Position numbers and translations under genes: made by a program. Under the pieces are notes generated by a model. The model worked only from the letters and a program-made list of their open reading frames with translations, was not told where the DNA came from and searched no databases. A DNA stretch of 64,000 nucleotides from Cryptomeria japonica (Eukaryota > Streptophyta > Pinopsida > Cupressales > Cupressaceae): positions 99,914,239 to 99,978,238 of the forward strand of contig NC_081413.1 in assembly GCF_030272615.1 (NCBI RefSeq). The letters are read 5' to 3'. How positions within the stretch are numbered: position 1 is the stretch's first letter; every line of letters begins with the position of its first letter. Below, one piece after another: positions 1 to 13,453 of this stretch.

Positions 1-2940
1 TTACGCCTCAACTCCTTCCTGACCCCAACTTGGCAGCAAGTTAGACCAAGGTAAGGCAGACAGGAGTTGGGTTGTATCATGGGCAATGCTTTTAATTTTC
101 AAAAAAATATAAGCTTACTTCTTAATAGGTCAAAATTTAAAGGTCACAATTCTGAAAAATAAATTTTCGCCCCTTTCTTTGACTTAAGTTTTTTCTTGAC
201 TCCAACTTCGCAATAAGTAAGACCAAGGTAAGGCAGACGGACCTTGGGCTAAGTCACCGGGATACTTTGAAGGTAAAAAAAACAAAACACAACCCCCATA
301 TCTAAATGTTTTATGAATATTTTAAAAAAAAGTACAAATTGTTATTAAAATAATGCACAATCAATAATTATAAATAACTCTCGCAACATAAGCCCCTTTA
401 TTTTGCATCAACTCGTTCGTAACTCCAACTTGACAGTGCCTAAGATCAAGGTAAAGCACTTAGACATTAATTTAAAAAAATATAAGCCCCCTTTTTTAAT
501 ACGACAAAGTCATTTTTTAAGGTTTGTGTCTCGTTTTTTTTGCATTTTTAAAATTTATATTTTATTTTAAAATTTATTAATTTTGATTTCAACACTTAAT
601 TCAAAAATCACAATTCTCAAAATAACTTTTAACTCGCATCGTTCGTCTGAGTTTCTTCTTGACCCCAACTTGGCAGGTAAGTAAGACCAAGGTAAGGTAG
701 ATGAGTATGAGGCTGATTCACGGAGATATTTTAGAGGTAGAAAAAATATAAGCCCCCTTTCGTAAATGTTTTATGAATATTTTTAAAAAAATATATGAAT
801 TTTATTAAAATAATGCACAATCGATAATTATAAATAACCATTGCAACATATGCCCCCTTCTTTCATCTCAATTTTTTTCAGAGTCCGATTTGATAGTAAG
901 TAAGACTCAGGTAAAATGGACAGGCTTTCGGCTGGATCGTGGGAAATGCATCCAATTTAAAAGATATATAATTCCCGCTTTTTAATAGACCAAAACCATT
1001 ATTTAATGTTAGTCTATGTTTTTTTGCATTTCTTTTTAAGTTACGTCTTATTTAACAAATTATTAATTTTGATTTCAACACTAAATTATAAAAATCACAA
1101 TTTCTAAAAATATATTTTGGCCCTCTTCCTTTGCCTCAAAACATAAGTCCTCACATTTGCCCCAACTTGACAGTAAGACCAAGGTAACGTAGGTGGGTTT
1201 TGCGTTGAGTCACGGGATAATTTAAAGGTAAAAAAAAATATAAGCCCCCTTCCTAAATGTTTTATGAATATAAAAAAATAGTATTTATTGTTATTAAAAT
1301 AATGTGCAGTCAATAATTATAAATAACCCTCGAAACATTACCCTTTTTCTTTCACTTCAACTCCTTCATGACCCCAACTTGGCAGTAAGTCAGATCAAGG
1401 TAAGACAAACAGGAGTTGGGTTGTGTCGTGGGCAATGCTTTTAATTTTCAAAACAAGATAATTTTATTTCTTAATAGGTCAAAGTTTAAAAATCACAATT
1501 CTCAAAAATAAATTTTAGCACCTCTTTTTTCGCTTCAGCTTCTTCTTGACCCCAACTTGGCATTTAAGTAAGACCAGAGTAAGGCAGAAGGACCTTGGTC
1601 TTAAACACCCCCGTATCTAAATATTTTATTAATATTTTTAAAAAAAATATGAATTATTATTAAAATAATACACAATGAATAATTATAAATAACCCTCGCA
1701 ACATAAGCCCATTTATTTCGCTTCAACTCCTTCCTAACCCCAACTTGACAGTACCTAATACCAAGGTAAGACAGACAAACATTAATTTTAAAAAAACATA
1801 AGCCCCCTTTTTCAATATGACAAAGTTATTTTTTAGGGTTTGTATCATTTTTTTGATTTATATTTTATTTTTTAATTTATTATTTTTGATCTCAACTCAT
1901 AATTCAAAAATCACAATTCTGAAAATAAATTTAAGTTATTTCCTTCGCCTTAAAACATAAGTCCTCTCGTTTTTCCAACTCTTTTTTGACCCTTACTTGG
2001 CAGTAAGTAAAACCAAGGTAAGATAGGTGGGTTTTGCATTGTCATAGAGATACTTTAAAGGTTAAAAAAAACAATATAAGCCCCCTTCTTAAATGTTTTG
2101 TGAATATTAAAAAAAGAGTATTTATTGTTACTAAAATAATGCACAATCGATAATTATAAATAACCCTCGCAACATAACCCTTTTTTTTCGCTTCCACTCC
2201 TTCCAGACCCCAAGTTGGCAGTAAGTCAGATCAAGGTAAGGTGGATAGGAGTTGGGTTGTGTCATGGGCAATGCTTTTAATTTTCAAAAAAAAAAAAGCT
2301 TACTTCTTAATAGGTCAAAACGATAAGTCACAATTTTGAAAAATAAATTTTAGCCCCTTTCTTGACCCCAACTTGATAGTAAGTAAGACCAAAGTAAGAT
2401 AGATGGACCTTGGGCTGAGTCACAGAGATACTTTGAAGTTAAAAAAAAAAGACAACCCCCATATCTAAATGTTTTATGAATATTTAATAAAAAAGTATGA
2501 ATTGTAATTAAAATAATGCACGGTCAATAATTATAAATAACTTTCGCAACATAATTTCCTCTTTTTAATAGGCCAAAGTCATTTTTAACATTTGTCTCAT
2601 TTTTTCGCATTTTTTTTAGTTTACGTTTTATTTAAGAAATTATTAATTTTGATTTCAACAATAAATTATAAAAATTACAATTCTCAAAATAAATTTTAGT
2701 CCTCTTCCTTCGCCACGAAACATAAGTCCCCTTCTTTTCCCCAACTCCTTTTGACTTTAACTTGGCAGTAAGACCAAAGTAAGGTAGCTGGGTTTTGCGC
2801 TTAGTCACAGAGATATTTTAAAGGTAAAAAAAAAATGATAAACCAAATATTTTATGAGTATTAAAAAAAAAGGTATTTATTGTTACTAAAATAATGCACA
2901 ATCGATAATTATAAATAACCCTCGCAACATAACCCATTTT
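1..2940 (+). repeat. Higher-order repeat copy 1
   Basis: First visible copy of the higher-order unit of about 3 kb, cut by the window start. It begins with a box followed by GGAGTTGGGTTGTATCATGG. Diagnostic variants in order are GGCAGGTAAG (672), CAGAGTCCGATTTGA (about 880), a short B half at about 1340-1520, and a dimer near 2551 in which the box is missing so that half A runs straight into half B. The same variants return in the same order in the next two copies. Confidence 0.8.
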
Positions 2941-5934
2941 TACACCTCAATTTCTTCCTAACCCCAACTTGGCAGTAAGTTAGACCAAGGTAAGACAGAC
3001 ACGAGTTGGGTTGTGTCATGGACAATGCTTTTAAATTTCAAAAGAAGATAAGCATACTTTTTAATAGGTCAAAATTTAAAAGTCACAATTCTGAAAAATA
3101 AATTTTAGCCCCTTTCTTTGGCTTAAGTTTTTTGTTGACCTCAACTTGACAGTAAGGAAGACCAAGGTAAGGCAGATGGACCTTGGGCTGAGTCACCGGG
3201 ATACTTTGAAGGTTAAAAAAAAACACAACCCCCATATCCAAATGTTTTAAGAATATTTAAAAATATATATATAAATTGTTATTAAAATAATGCACAATCA
3301 ATAATTATAAATAACTCTCGCAACATAAGTCCCTTTATTTTGCATCGACTCGTTCGTAACTCCAACTTGACAGTACTTAAGATCAAGGTAAAGCGGTCAG
3401 ACATTAATTTAAAAAAACATAAGCCCCCTTTTTTAATACGACAAAGTCATTTTTTAAGGTTTGTGTCTCATTTTTTTTGCATTTTTTTAATTTATATTTA
3501 TTTTAAAATTTATTAATTTTGATTTCAACACTTAATTCAAAAATCACAATTCTGAAAATAAATTTTAGCTCGCTTCTTTCGCCTCAGTTTCTTCTTGACC
3601 CCAACTTGGCAGGCAAGTAAGACCAAGGTAAGGTAAATGAGTCTGAAGCTGATTCACGGAGATACTTTAGAGGTAAAAAAATACAAGCCCCCTTTCCTAA
3701 ATGTTTTATGAATATTTTAAAAAAATATATAAATTTTATTAAGATAATGCACAATCAATAATTATAAATAACCATTGCAACATATGCCCTCTTCTTTCGT
3801 CTCAATTTTTTCCAGAGTCCGATTTGAAAGTAAGTAAGACTCAGATAAGACGGACAGGCTTTCGACTGGATCGTGGGAAATGCATGCAATTTAAAAAATA
3901 TATAATTCCCCCTTTTTAATAGACCAAAACCATTATTTAATGTTAGTCTCATTTTTTTTGCATTTCTTTTTAAATTACGTCTTGTTTAACAAATTATTAA
4001 TTTTGATTTCAACACTAAATTATAAAAATCACAATTTCTGAAAATATATTTTAGTCCTCTTCCTTCGCCTCAAAACATAAGTCCTCTAATTTGCCCCAAC
4101 TTGATAGTAAGACCAAGGTAAGGTAGGTGGGTTTTGCGCTGAGTCATAAGATAATTTAAAGGTAAAAAAAAAATATAAGCCCCCTTCTTAAATGTTTTAT
4201 GAATATAAAAAAAGAGTATTTATTGTTATTAAAATAAATCACAATCGATAATTATAAATAATCCTCGAAACAATACCCTTTTTCTTTCAGCTCAACTCCT
4301 TCATGATCCAAACCTGGTAGTAAGTTAGACCAAGGTAAGACAAACAGGAGTTGGGTTGTGTCATGGGCAATGCTTCTAATTTTCAAAACAAGATAAACTT
4401 ATTTCTTAATAGGTCAAAGTTTAAAAATCACAATTCTAAAAAATAAACTTTAGCACCTCTTCTTTCGCTTCAGCTTCTTCTTGACTCCAACTTGACATTT
4501 AAGTAAGACCAAAGTAAGACAGAAGGACCTTGGTCTAAGTCACGGAGATACTGTGAAATTAAAAAAAAAAAACACAACCCTCGTATCTAAATATTTTATT
4601 AATATTTTTTTTTAAAATATGAATTGTTATTAAAATAATGCACAATGAATAATTATAAGTAACTCTCGCAACATAAGCCCATTTATTTCACTTCAACTCC
4701 TTCCTAACCTCAACTTGACAGTACCTAATACCAAGGTAAGACAGACAAACATTAATTTAAAAAAAACATAAGCCCCCTTTCTTAATACGACAAAGTCATT
4801 TTTTTTTATTTTTTTTATTTATATTTTATTTTTTAATTTATTATTTTTGATCTCAACTCATAATTCAAAAATCACAATTCTGAAAATAAATTTTAACTTT
4901 TTCCTTCGCCTTAAAACATAAGTCCTCTTATTTTTCAAATCCTTTTTGACCCCTACTTGGTAGTAAGTAAAACCAAGGTAAGATAGGTGGGTTTTGCGTT
5001 GTCATAGAGATACTTTAAAGGTAAAAAAAAACAATATAAGCCCCCTTCTTAAATGTTTTGTGAATATTAAAAAAAATAGTATTTATTGTTACTAAAATAA
5101 TGCACAATGGATAATTATAAATAACCCTCGCAACATAACCCTTTTTTTTCGCTTCCACTCCTTTCAGATCCCAAGTTGGCAGTAAGTCAGACCAAGGTAA
5201 GGTGGACAGGAGTTGGGCTATGTCATGGGTAATGCTTTTAATTTTCAAAAAAAGATAAGCTTACTTCTTAATAGGTCAAAATTTAAAAGTCACAATTCTG
5301 AAAAATAAATTTTAGCCTCTTTCTTTCGCTTAAGTTTTTTCTTGACCCCAACTTGGCAGTAAGTAAGACCAAGGTAAGGCAGACGGACCTTGGGCTGAGT
5401 CACAGGGATACTTTGAAGTTAACAAAAAAACACAACCCCCATATCTAAATGTTTTATGAATATTTAATAAAAAAGTATGAATTGTAATTAAAATAATGCA
5501 CAATCAATAATTATAAATAACTCTCGCAACATAATTCCCTCTTTTTAATAGGCCAAAGACGTTTTTAATGTTTGTCTCATTTTTTTGCATTTTTTTTAGT
5601 TTACGTTTTATTTAAGAAATTATTAATTATGATTTCAACAACAAACTATAGAAATTACAATTCTCAAAATAAATTTTAGTCCCCTTCATTCGCCAAAAAA
5701 CATAAGTCCCCTTCTTTGCCCCAACTCCTTTTGACCTTAACTTGACAGTAAGACCAAGGTAAGGTAGCTGGGTTTTGCGCTTAGTCACAGAGATATTTTA
5801 AAGGTAAAAAACTAAATAATAGACCCTCTTCATAAATATTTTATGAGTATTTAAAAAAAAATTATTTATTGTTACTGAAATAATGCACAATCGATAATTA
5901 TAAATAACCATCACAACATAACCCATTTTTTCGC
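2941..5934 (+). repeat. Higher-order repeat copy 2
   Basis: Second copy. The GGCAGG variant is at 3608 (2936 after the first), the CAGAGTCCGATTTGA variant at about 3815 and the box-less junction at 5531 (2980 after the first). Similarity to copies 1 and 3 in the same phase is clearly higher than between neighbouring dimers, which is what defines a higher-order repeat. Boundaries are set by convention at the box before the GAGTTGGGTTGTGTCATGG variant. Confidence 0.8.
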
Positions 5935-8900
5935 CTCAACTCCTTCCTGACCCCAACTTGGCAGTAAGCTAGACCAAGGTAAGGCAGACAGGAGTTGGGT
6001 TGTGTCATGGGCAATGCTTTTAATTTTCAAAAAAATATAAGCTTACTTCTTAATAGGTCAAAATTTAAAAGTCACAATTCTGAAATATAAATTTTAGCCC
6101 CTTTCTTTCACTTAAGTTTTTTCTTGACCCCAACTTGACAGTAAGTAAAACCAAGGTAAGGCAGACGGACCTTGGGCTGAGTCACCAGAATACTTTGAAG
6201 GTAAAAAAAAAACACAACCCCCATATCTAAATAATTTATGAATATTTAAAAAAAAAAGTATAAATTGTTATTAAAATAATGCACAATCAATAATTATAAA
6301 TAACTCTCGCAACATAAGCCCCTTTATTTTGCATCAACTCGTTCGTAACTCCAACTTGACAGTACCTAAGATCAAGGTAAAGCGGTCAGACATTAATTTA
6401 AAAAAACATAAGCCCCCTTTTTTAATACGACAATGCCATTTTTTAAGGTTTGTGTCTCGTTTTTTTTGCATTTTTTTAATTTATATTTTATATTAAAATT
6501 TATTAATTTTGATTTCAACACTTAATTCAAAAATCACAATTCTGAAAATAACTTTTAGTTCACTTCTTTCGCCTCAATTTCTTCTTGACCCCAACTTGGC
6601 AGGTAAGTAAGACCAAGGTAAGGCAGATGAGTCTGAGGCTGATTCGTCGAGATACTTTAGAGGTAAAAAAAATACAAGCCCCCTTTCGTAAATGTTTTAT
6701 GAATATTTTTTAAAAAATATATGAATTTTATTAAAATAATGCACAATCGATAATTATAAATAACCATTGCAACATATGCCCCCTTCTTTCGCCTCAATTT
6801 TTTTTAGAGTCCGATTTGACAGTAAGAAAGACTCAGGTAAGACGGACGGGCTTTCGGCTGGAACGTGGGAAATGCATCCAATTTAAAAAATATATAATTC
6901 CCCCTTTTTAATAGACCAAAACCATTATTTAATGTTAGTCTCTTTTTTTTGCATTTCTTTTTAAGTTACGTCTTATTTAACAAATTATTAATTTTGATTT
7001 CAACACTAAATTATAAAAATCACAATTTTGAAAATATATTTTAGCCCTCTTCCTTCGCCTCAAAACATAAGTCTCCTCATTTGCCCCAACTTAACAGTAA
7101 GACAAAGGTAAGGTAGGTGGGTTTTACGTTAGGTCACAAGATAATTTAAAGGTAAAAAAAATATATAAGCCCCCTTTCTAAATGTTTTATGAATATAAAA
7201 AAAGAGTATTTATTGTTATTAAAATAATGCAGAATCGATAATTATAAATAACCCTCGAAACATAACCCTTTTTCTTTCACCTCAACTCCTTCATGACCCC
7301 AACTTGGCAGTAAGTCAGACCAAGGTAAGACGAAAAGGAATTGGGCTGTGTCGTGGGCAATGCTTCTAATTTTTAAAACAAGATAAACTTTTTTCTTAAT
7401 AGGTCAAAGTTTAAAAATCACAATTCTCATAAATAAATTTTAGCACCTCTTTTTTCGCTTCAACTTCTTCTTGACCCCAACTTGGCATTTAAGACCAAAG
7501 TAAGGCAGAGAGACCTTGGTCTAAGTCACGGGGATACTATGAAAGTAAAAAAAGAAAAAACACAACCCCCATATCTAAATATTTTATTAATATTTTTTTT
7601 AAAAATATGAATTGTTATTAAAATAATGCACAATGAATAATTATAAATAACCCTTGCAACATAAGCCTATTTATTTCGTTTCAACTCCTTCCTAACCCCA
7701 ACTTGATAGTACCTAATACCAACATAAGACAGACAAACATTAATTTTAAAAAAAACATTAGCCCCCTTTCTTAATACGACAAAGTCATTTTTTAAGGTTT
7801 GTATAGTTTTTTTTGCATTTTTTTAATTTATATTTTATTTTTTAATTTATTAATTTTGATCTCAACTTATAATTCAAAAATCACAATTCTGAAAATAAAT
7901 TTTAGCTTTTTCCTTCGCCTTAAAACATAAGTCCTCTCATTTGCCCAACTCCTTTTTGATCCCTACTTGGCAGTAAGTAAAACCAAGGTAAGATAGGTGG
8001 GTTTTGCGTTGTCACAGCGATACTTTAAAGTTAAAAAAAACAATATAAACCCCCTTCTTAAATGATTTGCAAATATTAAAAAAAAAAGTATTTATTGTTA
8101 CTAAAATAATGCATAATTGATAATTATAAATAACCCTCGCAACATAACCCTTTTTTTCACCTCCACTCCTTCCGGACCCCAACTTGGCAGTAAGTCAGAC
8201 CAAGGTAAGGTGGACAAGAGTTGGGCTGTGTCATGGGTAATGTTTTTAATTTTCAAAAAAAGATAAGCTTACTTCTTAATAGGTTAAAATTTAATAGTCA
8301 CAATTCTGAAAAATAAATTTTAGCCCCTTTCTTTCGCTTAAGTTTTTTCTTGACCCTAACTTGGCAGTAAGTAAGACCAAGGTAAGGCAGACGGACCTTG
8401 GGCTAAGTCACAGGGATATTTTGAAGGTTAAAAAAAAAAAAAACCTCCATATTTAAATGTTTTATGAATATTTAATAAAAAAGTATGAATTGTAATTAAA
8501 ATAATGCACAATTAATAATTATAAATAACTCTCGCAACATAATTCCCTCTTTTTAATAGGCAAAAGTCATTTTTAACATTTGTCTCATTTTTTTGCATTT
8601 TTTTAGTTTACATTTTATTTAAGAAATTATTAGTTTTGATTTCAACAATAAATTATAAAAATTACAATTCTCAAAATAAATTTTAGTCCCCTTCCTTCGC
8701 CACAAAACATAAGTCCCCTTCTTTGCCCCAACTCCTTTTGACCTTAACTTGGCAGTAAGTAAGACCAAGGTAAGGTAGGTGGGTTTTGCGCTTAGTTATA
8801 GAAATATTTTAAAGGTAAAGAAATAAATAATAGACCCCCTTCATAAATATTTTATGAGTATTAAAAAAAAATTATATTTATTGTTACTAAAATAATGCAC

Positions 8901-8944
8901 AATCGATAATTATAACTAACCATCGCAACATAACCTATTTTTTC
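5935..8944 (+). repeat. Higher-order repeat copy 3
   Basis: Third copy. The GGCAGG variant is at 6598 (2990 after copy 2), the CAGAGTCCGATTTGA variant at about 6807 and the box-less junction at 8539 (3008 after copy 2). The order of long and short B halves matches copies 1 and 2. Confidence 0.8.
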
Positions 8945-11900
8945 GCCTCAACTCTTCTTTGACCCCAACTTGGCAGTAAGTTAGACTAAGGTAATGCGAA
9001 CATGAGTTGGGTTGTGTCATGGGCAATGCTTTTAATTTTAAAAAAAAGATAAGCTTACTTCTTAATAGGTCAAAATTTAAAAGTCACAATTCTGAAAAAT
9101 AAATTTTAGCCTTTTTTCTTTGGCTTAAGTTTTTTCCTGACCCTAACTTGGGAGTAAGTAAGACCAAGGTAAGGCAGACGGACCTTCAGCTAAGTCACCA
9201 GGATACTTTGAAGGTAAAAAAAAAACACAACCCCCATATCTAAATGTTTTATGAATATAAAAAAAAAGTATGAATTGTTATTAAAATAATGCATAATCAA
9301 TAATTATAAATAACTTTCGCAACATAAGCCCCTTTATTTTGCATCAACTCGTTCGTAACTCCAACTTGACAGTACCTAAGATCAAGGTAAAGCGGACAGA
9401 TATTAATTTAAAAAAACATAAGCCCCCTTTTTTAATACGACAAAGTCATTTTTTAAGGTTTGTGTCTCATTTTTTTTGCATTTTTTAAATTTATATTTAT
9501 TTTAAAATTTATTAATTTTGATTTCAACACTTAATTCAAAAATCACAATTCTCAAAATAACTTTTAGCTCCCTTCATTCGCCTCAGTTTCTTCTTGACCT
9601 CAACTTGGCAGGTAAGTAAGACCAAGGTAAGGCATATGAGTTTGAGGCTGATTCACGGAGATACTTTAGAGGTAAAAAAAATACAAGCCCCCTTTCCTAA
9701 ATGTTTTATGAATATTTTAAAAAATATATATAAATTTTATTAAAATAATGCACAATCGATGCTTATAAATAACCATTGCAACATAAGCCCCCTTCTTTCA
9801 TCTCAATTTTTTGCAGAGTCCGATTTGACAGTAAGACTCAGGTAAGACGAACAAGCGTTCGACTAGATCATGGGGAATGCATCCAATTTAAAATATATAT
9901 AATTTCCCTTTTTTAATAGACCAAAACCATTATTTAATGTTAGTCTCATTTTTTTTGCATTTCTTTTTAATTTATGTTTTATTTAACAAATAATTAATTT
10001 TGATTTGAACACTAAATTATAAAAATCACAATTCTGAAAATATATTTTAGTCCCCTTCCTTCGCCTCAAAACATAAGTGTCCTCATTTGCCCCAACTACT
10101 TTTTGACCACAACTTAACAGTAAGACCAAGGTAAGGTAGGTGGGTTTTGCGCTGAGTCACGGGATAATTTAAAGGTAAAAAAAAAATATAAGCCCCCTTC
10201 CTAAATATTTTATGAATATAAAAAAAGAGTATTTATTGTTATTAAAATAATGCACAATCGATAATTATAAATAACTCTCGAAAGATAACCTTTTTTCTTT
10301 CACCTCAACTCCTTCTTGACCCCAACTTGACAGTAAGGCAGACCAAGGTAAGGTGAACAGGAGTTGGGTTGTGTCATGGGCAATGCTTCTAATTTTCAAA
10401 ACAAGATAAACTTATTTCTTAATAGGTTAAAGTTTAAAAATCACAATTCTCAAAAATAAATTTTAGCACCTATTTTTTCGCTTCAGCTTCTTCTTGATCC
10501 CAACTTGGCATTAAGTAAGACCAAAGTAAGGCAGAAGGACCTTGGTCTTAGTCAGAGGGATACTGTGAAAGTAAAAAAAGAAAAAACACAACCCCCATAT
10601 CTAAATATTTTATTAATATTTTTTAAAAAATTTTGAATTGTTATTAAAATAATGCACAATGAATAATTATAAATAACCCTCGCAACATAAGCCCATTTAT
10701 TTTGTTTCAACTCCTTCCTAACCCCAACTTGACAGTACCTAATATCAAGGTAAGACATACAAACATTAATTTTTTAAAAACATAAACCCCATTTTTTTAT
10801 ACGACGAAGTCATTTTTTAAGGTTTGTCTCATTTTTTTGCATTTTTTTAATTTATATTTTATTTTAGAATTTATTAATTTTGATCTCAACATTTAATTCA
10901 AATATCACAATTCTGAAAATAACTTTTAGCTCCCTTCGTTCGCCTCAGTTTTTTATTGACCCCAACTTAGCAATAAGTAAGACCAAGGTAAGGCAAATGA
11001 GTTTTGGGCTGAGTCACGAGGATACATTAGAGGTAAAAAAAATACAAGCCCCTTTCTTAAATGTTTTATGAATATTTAAATAAAAAGAATGAATTTTACT
11101 AAAATAATGCACAATCGATAATTATAAATAACTTTTGCATCATAAGGCTCCTTTCGTCTCAACTCTTTCCTAACTTTAACTTGGTAGTAAGTAAGACCAA
11201 GGTAAGGCGGACAGACATTGGACTGAGTCGTGGGGAATGCTTTTAATTTAAAAAAAAAGAAATGCCCCATTTTTTATAGGCCAAAGTCAATTTTAGGGTT
11301 TCTCATTTTTTTTTAATTTACATCTTATTTAAGAAATTATTAATTTTGATTTCAACACTTAATTATAAAAATCACAATTCTGAAATAAATTTTAGCCCCC
11401 TTCCTTCGCCTCAAAATATAAGCTCCCTTCCTAAATGTTTTATGAATATTAAAAAAAATAGTATGAATTGTTATTAAAATAATGCACAATCAATAATTAT
11501 AAATAACCTTCGCAACATAAGCCTCTTTATTTCGCCTCAACTCGTTCCTAACCCCAACTTGACAATACCTAAAACCAAGTTAAGATGCACAGACATTAAT
11601 TTAAAAAATATATAAGCCCCCTTTTTTAATACGACAAAGTTATTTTTTAAGGTTTGTGTCTCATTTTTTTTGCATTTTTTTAATTTATATTTTATTTTAT
11701 ATTTTATTAATTTTCATCTCAACACTTAATTCAAAAATCACAATTCTGAAAATAACTTTTAGCTCCCTTCGTTCGCCTTAGTTTCTTATTGACCCCAACT
11801 TAGCAATAAGTAAGACCAAGGTAAATCAAATGAGTCTTGGGCTGAGTCACGCAGATACTCTAGAGGTCAAAAATAAATAAAAGCCCCCTACTAAGACCAA

Positions 11901-12034
11901 GGTAAATCAAATGAGTCTTGGGTTGAGTCACAGAGATACTCTAGAGGTAAAAAAAAAAAAAGCCCCTTTCTTAAATTTTTTATGAATATTTAAAAATAAA
12001 AATGAATTTTACTAAAATAATGCACAATCGATAA
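8945..12034 (+). repeat. Higher-order repeat copy 4, divergent in its second half
   Basis: It starts like copies 1-3 (GGCAGG variant at 9607, 3009 after copy 3). From about 10.8 kb it switches to another order of units, including TTTTTTATTGACCCCAACTT near 10950 and a short local duplication of ACCAAGGTAAATCAAATGAG near 11817 and 11904. This altered half resembles 23.1-24.2 kb in block 2 more than copies 1-3. It ends where the poly(T) of the LINE begins. Confidence 0.65.
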
Positions 12035-12045
12035 TTTTTTTTTTT
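12035..12045 (-). other. Poly(A) tail of LINE copy 1
   Basis: Run of 11 T on the plus strand, read as poly(A) on the element strand and preceded there by CACTTTTATTG. It abuts satellite directly (GCACAATCGATAA) and marks the 3' end of the LINE. Confidence 0.8.
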
Positions 12046-12562
12046 CAATAAAAGTGTCATAGCCACTAAACTTTATTATATTATTTTTAAATTGTTTTTA
12101 CAACGGGTTCAAAAAAGGCATATTGACAGGAAAGAACCCGCAAGAAAACCTCTGGTTGTCGCCTTGAGAAAAGAAACTACACTACCCTTACAAAATAGGA
12201 GGATCTTGATGACCCAAAATCTCACCCATACCTATATAGATGCCCTATGTATAGAGATCCCATAGGACATATATCTCAACTGATTAAACACTCAGTTGGT
12301 TACAAAAAGCGGGGCTAAATTACCAAAAAGTTTACAACAAGAAGATCTAGGGACCCATCAATTGATAACAACAGCAAGATATAAAATGTAGAGAAACATG
12401 CCGAGATACCAAGGAGACCAAAAAAGTGAAACCAAGGAGGACCAAAACTGAAATAGACCAAAAATGTCCAACTCCATAGATTTGAGATAATGAGAACTGC
12501 CCAAAATCCATCCTATAAACAACCTACAAAAAATGTGAGATATCTGCAAGAGGTGAGAACAG

Positions 12563-13225
12563 TTAGTCCAAAAACCAATTACTCGAGCTTTCCTCCGAAG
12601 GAGAAGGTAGAGCATCATGAGGAACCAGTGACTGTATAGGAACCGCAGGGAGATGAGTAGTAGATGAAACAAAACAGAAATTAATTAGAGCATGAAGACC
12701 ACTTAACACTTCCCGTGCTCTGACCAAAGCCTGGGGAGATATAAAACCAAACAAACTCTCCACAGATTTTAGAGCTTCATCAATAGTGTCACAGATCAGG
12801 CCCATTCTAATTTCAAAGAGCAAATCTCCATAGTGGACATCTTCCAAAAGATTTTGAACAGAAAGAAAGCCCCCATAAGGAAGAGTACCCATATAAAAAA
12901 TATAACTATCCAAAGCTGACCCAAGATGATGCATATCAAGCATTGGAGATGCCACAAATTTTGATGCAATAAGCTGGACCAAAGTCTTATCCCACAGAAG
13001 ATCATAACATATAGTAAAAAAATGAGACAAAACTTCTAAAAAAGAGATAAAAGAAGGAGAGAGCAACCAACGATTGCCCACCACCCTGCGAATTTCAGAC
13101 TCCAACTCCAGATTATGCAAAACAAAAACTCTCCCAAGCTTTTCAGAAACATAACCATAATTGTCGACAATGTCTTCCTCAGGAGTAGATACTAAAACAC
13201 GATAAGTCAGAAGAATAATAGACAT
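12563..13225 (-). CDS. Unrecognised 220-residue ORF in the LINE 3' region
   Basis: ATG at 13225, stop at 12563, 220 codons with no interruption although the neighbouring ORF2 is full of breaks. I do not recognise the product. It looks protein-like: mixed hydrophobic and charged, with YRVLVSTPEEDIVDNYGYV near the N terminus, LGSALDSYIFYMGTLPYGG in the middle and a Ser/Pro-rich tail (PSPSEESSSNWFLD). There is no signal peptide, and no clear membrane helix or metal-binding motif. Just upstream on the same strand the sequence reads TTCTTCTCTCTGTAG, then GAAAG, then GTAACT, which resembles a 3' splice site and a 5' splice site; that may be chance. It could be a captured gene fragment or an extra LINE ORF. 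An overlapping 104-codon ORF at 12358-12672 in another frame is probably a shadow. Confidence 0.35.
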   Translation of the reverse strand: MSIILLTYRVLVSTPEEDIVDNYGYVSEKLGRVFVLHNLELESEIRRVVGNRWLLSPSFISFLEVLSHFFTICYDLLWDKTLVQLIASKFVASPMLDMHHLGSALDSYIFYMGTLPYGGFLSVQNLLEDVHYGDLLFEIRMGLICDTIDEALKSVESLFGFISPQALVRAREVLSGLHALINFCFVSSTTHLPAVPIQSLVPHDALPSPSEESSSNWFLD

Positions 13226-13453
13226 GAGGAATAGTTACCTTTCCTACAGAGAGAAGAATTCCTTAAGACACCCTCGACGTAGATAAACAAAGACATTCTG
13301 CACCAGAATTAATATATAGCCGAAAGAAACATAAATTAATTGGCCACCATACAACGTAATGAATGTTTCATCCGTGTGAAAAGCCAAGAAAAAACATGCC
13401 GAGAAATGCATCCTGATCGATTAAATTAAATCAAAGGCCTATAATAATTTATC

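Larger units (their letters stand above)
1..12034 (+). repeat. AT-rich satellite array, block 1 (higher-order organised)
   Basis: Tandem dimers of about 370-490 bp fill this block. Half A runs through a short T/A-rich stretch to the marker GCACAATCGATAATTATAAA. Half B runs through AATAGGCCAAAGTCATTTTT and a T-rich stretch to AATCACAATTCTGAAAATAA. Each half is preceded by the same box of about 60 bp (TTCGCCTCAACTCCTTCCTG, then CCCCAACTTGGCAGTAAGTA and GACCAAGGTAAG). The A marker recurs near 354, 813, 1302, 1670, 2140, 2518, 2896 and 3292, so dimer lengths vary because some B halves are short. Short ORFs of 60-100 codons recur in both strands only because the DNA recurs; none resembles a known protein. 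I infer a satellite, possibly heterochromatic; its family name is unknown to me. Confidence 0.93.

Noticed and set aside
1-12034. CRISPR-like or bacterial repeat system
   Set aside because: Units are hundreds of bases, AT-rich and degenerate, and embedded retroelements show a plant nuclear genome.
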